Assembly (NCBI RefSeq): GCF_964340395.1
Contig: NC_135562.1
Span: 3,795,134-3,812,633 of the forward strand
DNA from: Glandiceps talaboti
Taxonomy: Eukaryota > Hemichordata > Enteropneusta > Spengelidae
Reading direction: 5' to 3'
Length of the DNA stretch: 17,500 nt
The stretch's first letter is position 1; each line of letters starts with the position of its first letter. The notes below the pieces were generated by a model. The model searched no databases. It was not told where the DNA came from and worked only from the letters and a program-made list of their open reading frames with translations. Positions 11,916 to 15,297 of this stretch are shown here, one piece after another. A program made the position numbers and the translations under genes.

Positions 11916-12957
11916 GTGGTGATGATGATGGTGGTGATGGTGGTGGTGGTGGTGGTGGTGGGGGTGGTAGTGGGGGTGGTTGTGGTGATCATAATGATGA
12001 TGATGATGATGATGATGATGATTAACTAACGAGACGTAATGTAATGTGTTCACCACTGACCAGCAGCCCTACCTAATTTTAAGTACTTTAAAGAATTTGA
12101 GGTCAACCCTTTGACAAAATACCAAACTTCTTTAATGTACTTATCTTGAATTTCAAAAACTAGCCGTTTGGTTGTTAATCAAAGAAGGCAGATTTGGGGA
12201 AAATTTAATTCATATATTATGATTTGTCTTGTCACGGTTACCCAGCCTAACTGCTGATGACTCACTTAATATCCGAGTGAGAGTCTCGACAACTGCATGA
12301 GTACTTAATGAAAAGAAACACGACCTCTGTCGGGATCTGTGGCAGTCGCTAAATGGATAAAAATTATTATTGATTCCCCAAATTTCATTTACATCAACTC
12401 TCTGTCTACTTGCAGGGAAAATCAAGGTATTTATTTTGAAAACCGACCTTTCCAGAATGCTATTCAAAGTACTCTGAGCAAGATATGCTACCGTACGCGT
12501 GTACTTTTACTAGAGAGGTCATCTTGTGGGTCAGCCTCACCGCACATCCATCAACGACGTTGTAATAATGCCCCGGACTCTCTGCTGGGGGTGGCAGAGA
12601 CAGAGAGTCTGGCTATTAAACTGATACTGGGGTTTGACAAGCAAAACGGTCTTGAACAAAAAACAGTATCGTCGCACGATATGCTAATAATGCTGATTTT
12701 TAAACAAGTACAAATGTTGCCCCAAATGTATTAGTTTGCAGTATATGAGTAACAAATGTCATTATGGTTAGCTCAGTGGCTTTGAGATACCCCACATACA
12801 GACAGGCGGTCACACAGAGACATACGAAACAGATAGACAGAGAGATAGACAGAGAGACAGACATACAGATTACCATTACATTGATAATGTAATTGTATGT
12901 TCTTAATAGAGGTAAAAATGGTATATCACTTACCTCTTCGATTTTCTCACTGTCCAT
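2759..12957 (-). CDS. mfsd2-like: MFSD2-like major facilitator (GPH cation-symporter branch), complete, 14 coding exons
   Basis: Coding exons in transcript order: 12957-12934, 11672-11508, 11103-10982, 9947-9821, 9051-8973, 8315-8161, 7637-7547, 6972-6851, 6273-6193, 5964-5881, 5518-5403, 4087-3950, 3416-3240 and 2861-2759. All have GT/AG sites and compatible phases, giving 1584 nt, or 527 residues plus TGA, the usual MFSD2 length. Signatures seen: [10 protein letters not shown] (76-85, helix 2), GKMKPW (99-104), ERDSATVYR (165-173), [14 protein letters not shown] (386-399), a helix-11 lysine (K420), FAGYETGAC (436-444) and YPINE (476-480). An NIT sequon (N207) and C205 lie in the large extracellular loop. 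C444 is the likely disulfide partner, as in MFSD2A. Known family members move lysophosphatidylcholine (MFSD2A) or sphingosine-1-phosphate (MFSD2B) across the plasma membrane, and MFSD2A is Na+-coupled. Substrate here is unknown. The helix-2 cation aspartates are Glu80 and Asn84. The start ATG (12957) has a strong context (ACAATGG), but the frame stays open upstream, so a longer N-terminus is possible. Confidence 0.93.
2928..2997. repeat. (CTTGT)n pentanucleotide repeat
   Basis: About 14 imperfect units (CTTGT, CCTGT, CTTTG variants) in the last intron of the MFSD2-like gene. Confidence 0.85.
3240..3416 (-). CDS. MFSD2-like exon 13 (residues 435-493), helix 12
   Basis: 177 nt, acceptor TTCCAG and donor GTAAAC, ending two bases into Arg494. 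It encodes [15 protein letters not shown] (C444 is the probable extracellular disulfide partner), helix 12, and the exit motif [14 protein letters not shown]. The next intron (2862-3239) holds a (CTTGT)n repeat. Confidence 0.93.
3950..4087 (-). CDS. MFSD2-like exon 12 (residues 390-434), helix 11 lysine
   Basis: 138 nt, acceptor CATATAG and donor GTAAGG. It encodes [10 protein letters not shown], a short charged loop, and [21 protein letters not shown]420 aligns with the helix-11 lysine of MFSD2A and MelB, which is important for transport. The next intron (3417-3949) shows nothing recognisable. Confidence 0.93.
4361..4476. repeat. (TCTG)n microsatellite
   Basis: About 29 units with two single-unit interruptions (TGTGTC, TCTCTG), in intron 11 of the MFSD2-like gene. 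Confidence 0.95.
4690..5004 (+). mobile_element. tRNA-type SINE with LINE-like 3' tail
   Basis: It starts with an RNA polymerase III B-box-like GGTTCGAGCC (4693-4702). No A box is recognisable upstream, so the head is truncated or diverged. The body contains CCTTGGGCTGCTTGGGCAAG, GCCTCAGTCAACCCAGCTGT and GGGGACCTGGT, typical of deeply conserved metazoan SINE cores (possibly the Nin domain, from memory). The end is TAGCGCTTTGAG, GCGCTCTATAAGAA (4977-4990) and an ATTATTAT tail. It lies in intron 11 of the MFSD2-like gene, antisense to it. Confidence 0.7.
5403..5518 (-). CDS. MFSD2-like exon 11 (residues 351-389), helices 9-10
   Basis: 116 nt, acceptor TTTACAG and donor GTAAGT, ending two bases into Trp389. 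It encodes [16 protein letters not shown] and a second hydrophobic run ending STHLLPW, the start of the conserved LLPWSMLxDVIDD motif completed by exon 12. The next intron (4088-5402) holds a (TCTG)n tract and a SINE. Confidence 0.92.
5881..5964 (-). CDS. MFSD2-like exon 10 (residues 323-350)
   Basis: 28 codons, phase 0 at both ends, acceptor TATGTAG and donor GTAAGT. It encodes helix 8 and the 8-9 loop with [16 protein letters not shown], matching the PIWQWFLTRFGKK-type motif of MFSD2A. A paralogous exon of identical length and phase lies at 332-415. The next intron (5519-5880) shows nothing recognisable. Confidence 0.93.
6193..6273 (-). CDS. MFSD2-like exon 9 (residues 296-322), helix 7 end and helix 8 start
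   Basis: 27 codons, phase 0 at both ends, acceptor CTTTCAG and donor GTATGA. It encodes [20 protein letters not shown] and then YGIIILQ. In the aligned MFSD2A segment (VEGNFVLF) a functionally important glutamate lies where this protein has Phe. That alignment is by eye. The following short intron (5965-6192) shows nothing. Confidence 0.9.
6851..6972 (-). CDS. MFSD2-like exon 8 (residues 255-295), cytosolic loop and helix 7 start
   Basis: 122 nt, acceptor ATTTAG and donor GTGAGT. Its first two bases complete Asp255. It encodes a charged loop ([12 protein letters not shown]) and [15 protein letters not shown], the counterpart of the MSHGPY-type entry into helix 7 of MFSD2A. The next intron (6274-6850, 577 bp) shows nothing recognisable beyond T-rich sequence. 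Confidence 0.9.
7270..7358 (+). mobile_element. Retroelement-like 3' end with (CAGA)n tail
   Basis: The stretch CACCAAATTTCGTTTCAATT followed by GAGTCAGCCATTTTTGAGA and a (CAGA)6 tail (7331-7358) resembles 3' ends of RTE-type retroelements in invertebrate genomes, where a ...TTTTTGAG... motif precedes a microsatellite. No coding part is visible. The left limit is unknown. It lies in an intron of the MFSD2-like gene. Confidence 0.35.
7547..7637 (-). CDS. MFSD2-like exon 7 (residues 225-254), helix 6
   Basis: 91 nt, donor GTAAGC, ending one base into the Asp255 codon. It encodes [20 protein letters not shown] and then IFGTKEKK, helix 6 followed by the charged cytosolic loop start. The acceptor AAATTCTAG lies 8 nt beyond a (CT)40 tract. 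The next intron (6973-7546) holds a retroelement-like tail ending in (CAGA)n. Confidence 0.92.
7647..7727. repeat. Perfect (AG)n dinucleotide repeat next to a splice acceptor
   Basis: 81 bp without interruption. On the transcribed (minus) strand it is (CT)40 ending 8 nt before the acceptor AG of exon 7, so it supplies the polypyrimidine tract. Confidence 0.95.
8161..8315 (-). CDS. MFSD2-like exon 6 (residues 174-224), large extracellular loop
   Basis: 155 nt, acceptor TTCTATAG and donor GTAAGG. It encodes helix 5 ([10 protein letters not shown]) and the extracellular loop, with C205 and the N-glycosylation sequon NIT at 207-209. MFSD2A has its glycosylated loop and a disulfide cysteine in the same place. 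The next intron (7638-8160) contains the (GA)n tract that abuts exon 7. Confidence 0.92.
8672..8746. repeat. (GTAT)n microsatellite
   Basis: About 18 uninterrupted units in intron 5 of the MFSD2-like gene. Confidence 0.95.
8973..9051 (-). CDS. MFSD2-like exon 5 (residues 147-173), ERDSATVYR motif
   Basis: 79 nt, acceptor CATTAG and donor GTAAGT, ending inside the Arg173 codon. It encodes [20 protein letters not shown] and then ATVYR, the strongly conserved helix 4-5 segment (ERDSATAYR in MFSD2A). The next intron (8316-8972) holds a (GTAT)n microsatellite and nothing else recognised. Confidence 0.92.
9379..9717. mobile_element. Palindromic foldback MITE flanked by TTAA
   Basis: About 339 bp. 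The left arm starts TGGCCATATGGATAAGG. The right arm, reversed, starts AGTGGCCAAATGGATGAGG. Similarity continues inward through matching segments (TTTTGGATTT, TTTTATAAA/TTTTACAAA, AATGTGAAACAAC against GTTGTTTCACATT, CCAAGTC against GACTTGG, AACTCAAT), so almost the whole element folds on itself. TTAA sits on both sides (9375-9378 and 9718-9721), a piggyBac-type target. No coding capacity. It lies in intron 4. Confidence 0.7.
9821..9947 (-). CDS. MFSD2-like exon 4 (residues 105-146), helices 3-4
   Basis: 127 nt, acceptor CTTACAG and donor GTATGT. The first base completes Trp104. It encodes [19 protein letters not shown] followed by a second hydrophobic run ending CTYLTCLA, the expected helices 3 and 4. 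The next intron (9052-9820) holds a palindromic foldback MITE. Confidence 0.92.
9970..10884. mobile_element. Non-autonomous TIR element carrying a minisatellite
   Basis: Terminal inverted repeats GGGCGAGATCAATAGTTCA match exactly over 19 bp at both ends (9971-9989 and 10866-10884) and continue with one mismatch into TGTA. The flanks are TAAG/TAAG, or TAA if the extra left G belongs to the element. A TAA target would fit PIF/Harbinger. The interior is non-coding and AT-rich, and more than half of it is the 37-bp tandem repeat listed separately. It lies in intron 3. Confidence 0.7.
10105..10658. repeat. 37-bp minisatellite, 15 copies plus a partial one
   Basis: The unit is built from CCAGTATGTAGTAGTATGTA followed by GTGCTATGAATACAAAG. 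Copies differ by point changes (ATACAAAG/ATATAAAG, AGTATGT/AGTGTGT/AGCATGT). Two late copies are shortened to 34 and 27 bp by loss of internal GTAGTA units. Copies are directly adjacent with no unique spacers. Confidence 0.92.
10982..11103 (-). CDS. MFSD2-like exon 3 (residues 64-104), helix 2 cation motif
   Basis: 122 nt, acceptor CTACAG and donor GTAAGA, ending inside the Trp104 codon. It encodes [15 protein letters not shown] and then RFGKMKPW. The family consensus is RxWDAxxDP. The two Asp codons are GAG (Glu80) and AAT (Asn84) here. The next intron (9948-10981) is almost filled by a TIR element carrying a minisatellite. Confidence 0.92.
11323..11433. repeat. (GT)n and (CTGT)n compound microsatellite
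   Basis: About 25 perfect GT units, then CTGT units and degenerate GT-rich sequence, in intron 2. Confidence 0.95.
11508..11672 (-). CDS. MFSD2-like exon 2 (residues 9-63)
   Basis: 55 codons, phase 0 at both ends, acceptor GTGTAG and donor GTAATG. It encodes the Glu-rich cytosolic lead ([11 protein letters not shown]) and helix 1 with LCYGIGGIP, matching the LCYAIGG-type start of helix 1 in MFSD2 proteins. The next intron (11104-11507) holds a (GT)n/(CTGT)n microsatellite. Confidence 0.9.
11806..12021. repeat. (GAT)/(GGT)n trinucleotide repeat
   Basis: Alternating GAT and GGT blocks, with denser perfect blocks at 11847-11930 and 11998-12021. On the minus strand it opens long poly-His, poly-Thr and poly-Ile frames that are artefacts. 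It is intronic. Confidence 0.95.
12573..12612. repeat. 12-bp-stem inverted repeat
   Basis: CCGGACTCTCTG (12573-12584) pairs with CAGAGAGTCTGG (12601-12612) at 11 of 12 positions around a 16-nt loop. It lies in intron 1 of the MFSD2-like gene. It could be part of an old mobile element. No function is visible. Confidence 0.4.
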
Positions 12958-13019
12958 TGTGGTTTTTATTGGACTGCGTTGGTTGACTGGTGTCACAATG
13001 TCGCTATAGGAAGAATTAC
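12934..13019 (-). CDS. MFSD2-like exon 1 (5'UTR part plus residues 1-8)
   Basis: The acceptor TTTCAG precedes 13019 and the donor GTAAGT follows 12934. Coding begins at 12957 with MDSEKIEE, an acidic cytosolic start. The 62 nt before the ATG have no in-frame stop. They would read GNSSYSDIVTPVNQRSPIKT if an upstream exon supplied a start. The intron that follows (11673-12933) holds a trinucleotide repeat, a 12-bp-stem hairpin and otherwise nothing recognisable. Confidence 0.75.
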
Positions 13020-13136
13020 CTGAAATCCAGGAAATTCGAAAAATCAACAACACAGATAGATATCACGACAGTTCAAAGTTCAAATGGAGGGTCACACTGA
13101 ACATCGTCACAATGAACATTAAGTTAACACTTATAC

Positions 13137-13395
13137 CGTATACCTTAGGACACTGTACTCTGGCTCTCATTCGCGTCAAAATGTATGGCTTTGAACGTCC
13201 AAGTGGGTTTAGTTTGAAAGTGTGTCTCTTTTCCAACAGCTTGCAATTATCTGCTAAATTGAGGTCAGACGGAACTCATGCGGAAACAATGACAATGTCG
13301 AAGAGAGAGTACAGAAGCATATCTCGCCTACACAAAAGTAAAATTGTGGCCTGACTATGTACGCACAAAAACACAATAAATTCAATACGTCAGCT
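13137..13395 (-). other. Probable 5' leader exon of the MFSD2-like gene
   Basis: It lies between the TATA-predicted start and a usable donor (GTATAAGTG, from 13136 down), which would leave a 117-bp intron before exon 1. The leader has short upstream ORFs. An ATG at 13168-13170 with this donor runs in frame into exon 1 (MRARVQCPKVYG and on), adding 32 residues before MDSEK. That ATG has a weak context, so I treat the exon as mainly untranslated. Confidence 0.35.
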
Positions 13396-13416
13396 GTATA
13401 ACCTTTCACCCGCCAG

Positions 13417-13425
13417 CTATTTATA
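13417..13425 (-). promoter_or_regulatory. TATA box of the MFSD2-like gene
   Basis: TATAAATAG on the minus strand, a canonical TATA element. It predicts transcription starting near 13390-13395, about 370 bp upstream of the exon-1 acceptor. A 5' untranslated exon followed by a short intron would connect the two. No other good TATA box is seen between it and exon 1. Confidence 0.5.
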
Positions 13426-13579
13426 CGCACTCCAAGCTTTCTATAGCATAGTTCATTGTTCATTCTTATGTAGAAACATTTCTGTCTTGGTTAGAGAGAT
13501 CAAATTCTGTACAGAGAGGTGCAAATTAGGTCACTACAGTGCAGTTGTCTCTGTTTAGCGTCTATGCCAACCTCATTTT

Positions 13580-13888
13580 GGGGAGAACCATTTGATTTCT
13601 GGGTGGAGGGGGAGGGGGGAGAAAGTGGGTATGGCAGCCATTTTCCCCATCACTGTGACAGCAATATTTTTTTCTATTATCAGTCCTGTATCAAATTATT
13701 TTTTTTTCTATATGCAGAAGCAATGCATTTTTTTCTCGGTTACCAATTTTGTAGCACATCGCAACAATTTTTTTACTTCTGTCTGTTGGAACATTTATTC
13801 TCAAGCCATTACGGGGTCAAATTATTGTTTTTTCTCCTTAACCTGCCGACAATGTCCCCCCCCCCCCCGATATCAAATGGTTCTCCCC
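13580..13888. mobile_element. 309-bp MITE with perfect 17-bp inverted ends
   Basis: GGGGAGAACCATTTGAT (13580-13596) is exactly inverted at 13872-13888. G-rich and C-rich runs follow inside each end. The interior is T-rich with several T7-T10 runs. Flanks are TTT on the left and TTA on the right, so a clean target duplication is not certain. No coding capacity. It lies upstream of the MFSD2-like promoter. Confidence 0.65.
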
Positions 13889-14269
13889 TTAAAGGAAATC
13901 ATTTTATTGTCTCATATAATTGTTTCTACCAACCCGACCACAAAATGAAGACGACATATCTAGAATCACCCTAGGAGGTGTGTAAATAACTGAAACTAGC
14001 TATAAGGCTGGGGTCAGAATTTACGGCAGGGGGGGTTTTAGGGAGAAATTGGGGGTATGAACAAATTTGTTAAAGGGGGAGGGATGAAACATCTGTTGGT
14101 CTGAAGAGGGGAAGGGGGGCTGAAATATTTTGTCCATGATTTGAACCAAATTAAACCTCAGGAGTGGTCATTTACTAAGTGAATTAAAAAGTTTCTCACG
14201 ATTTCGCCGCAATACCTTCCAAAACCTATATTCGTTGATGAGTTCGATGACAGCAATGTGAATGTATTG
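13889..14269. other. Intergenic G-rich spacer between MITE and LINE
   Basis: Several G5-G8 runs (13995-14120) are interspersed with AT-rich sequence, like interiors of MITEs in this window, but no inverted ends were found. No gene. Confidence 0.4.
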
Positions 14270-14278
14270 TACATGTGT

Positions 14279-14719
14279 GTTACACTGGCTACCAGTACAA
14301 CAGCGTGCAGAATTTAAAATTCTCTGCTTAACATTCAAAGTACTTCATGGTTTTGCACCTGGCTATCTTAGTCAGTTACTTACCAGCCGTAGCTCCAGCC
14401 GTGCTTTACGCAGTAACTCACGTAACGAAATTTACTTACACCAACCACTCAGCAATACTGCTTATTATGGTGACAGAGCATTCTCAATTTGTGCCCCACA
14501 CTTGTGGAATGCTCTGCCATCACATCTGCAGAGTGTCGCCACATTCCAGGCATTTAAATCAGGTCTTAAGACCTATTTCTTCAATAAGACTTTCGCTTGA
14601 GTCTGTTTTTGTGCTCGTTTTTCTGTGCTTTGTAAAACGCATTTTCACAGTGATAGTTATATGGAATGCGCTATATAAGAAAATTAGATTAGATTAGATT
14701 AGATTAGATTAGATTAGAT
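14279..14719 (+). mobile_element. 5'-truncated LINE (L2/CR1-like) insertion
   Basis: The reverse-transcriptase C-terminus is followed by a short 3'UTR ending GCGCTATATAAGAA (14668-14681) and an (ATTAG)n tail. TACATGTGT flanks both sides (14270-14278 and 14720-14728), a 9-bp target-site duplication marking target-primed reverse transcription. The copy starts at the LHWLP motif and lacks the rest of the element. It inserted next to a (CTGT)n tract. Confidence 0.8.
14280..14600 (+). pseudogene. LINE reverse-transcriptase C-terminal fragment
   Basis: 106 codons to a TGA. It contains LHWLPVQQRAEFKILCLTFK, HGFAPGYLSQLL, GDRAFSICAPHLWNALP and FKSGLKTYFF, the C-terminal domain shared by L2/CR1/Rex1-type reverse transcriptases. 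There is no frameshift or internal stop, so the insertion is fairly young. The catalytic palm and endonuclease are missing, so it cannot be active. Confidence 0.85.
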
Positions 14720-14720
14720 T
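14682..14720 (+). repeat. (ATTAG)n LINE tail
   Basis: About 7.5 copies of a pentanucleotide form the 3' tail of the LINE insertion and end at the right-hand target-site duplication. Confidence 0.85.
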
Positions 14721-14725
14721 ACATG

Positions 14726-14726
<1 letters not shown>

Positions 14727-14772
<46 letters not shown>

Positions 14773-14856
14773 TTCTAGTCTCTGTCCCTTTCTGTCTCGG
14801 TCTCTGTCTCTCTCTATCTCTCTCTATGTCTCTGTCTCTAACTCTCTTTCTCTCTT
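14727..14856. repeat. (CTGT)n and TC-rich low-complexity tract
   Basis: About 11 CTGT units, then degenerate TCTC/TCTG sequence. It directly follows the LINE target-site duplication. Confidence 0.9.
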
Positions 14857-15164
14857 CTTGGGTGTCAGTTCATTGTTATGTTTTTGTCACAGTCTGATTA
14901 GAACTGAAGACGTATAAATATTGCAGCAAAACCAGTCAATACTTCTAGAGAATCTTCACGTCTTCATTTTTCAAATCAGCTTAGAACATCAGTAATTTAT
15001 TATTCCATTTTAACATTTGTACACCTTCAAACATCTACCCTGACTATTGTTGTACCTTCATGTTTGACAGCTAATAATGGGTATATAGGGTAGAGTCAGA
15101 GGACTCACAGCGAGACAGGTGAAACACAATAGTAAACAGAAAGATACAAGGAAGTGAAGTATAT

Positions 15165-15189
15165 CACGTGACGACAACGTAACGTTACG
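15165..15189 (+). promoter_or_regulatory. Possible promoter elements of the CD225 gene: CACGTG E-box and palindrome
   Basis: A CACGTG E-box (15165-15170) is followed by TGACG and the perfect 12-bp palindrome CGTAACGTTACG (15178-15189), about 100 bp before the proposed start codon. Position and symmetry suggest regulatory sites. No TATA box is seen just upstream. Function is inference. Confidence 0.25.
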
Positions 15190-15281
15190 ACTCAACAACA
15201 ACCTGAACAGGAACCATAGCTATTTTGATAACATCTCATCGTTAGCCCACCAGGTAATAATTCAACGCAACGAACAACGTC

Positions 15282-15297
15282 ATGACCAGCGAAAGAG
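15282..15297 (+). CDS. CD225 gene first coding exon (16 nt, MTSER)
   Basis: ATG in a fair context (G at -3), five codons plus one base, then donor GTAACAG. The leftover G plus the CT opening exon 2 makes an Ala codon, so the phase fits exactly. No in-frame ATG exists in exons 2 or 3, so an upstream start is required. This is the best candidate I found, but it rests on phase and donor alone. Confidence 0.5.

Noticed and set aside
11760-12056. Long minus-strand poly-His frame (and poly-Thr/Ile/Met/Val frames)
   Set aside because: All arise from the GAT/GGT trinucleotide repeat inside intron 1 of the transporter gene. There is no unique coding sequence.
12339-12734. 131-residue plus-strand open frame in intron 1
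   Set aside because: No recognisable domain, composition like translated non-coding DNA, no splice or promoter support.
13519-13974. 151-residue plus-strand frame upstream of the transporter gene
   Set aside because: It runs across the 309-bp MITE, and its Phe-rich runs come from T homopolymers.
14262-14279. ATG at 14262 as the start of an independent gene
   Set aside because: It lies in the flanking DNA and target-site duplication. Only the downstream part is LINE reverse transcriptase, so the fusion frame is accidental.
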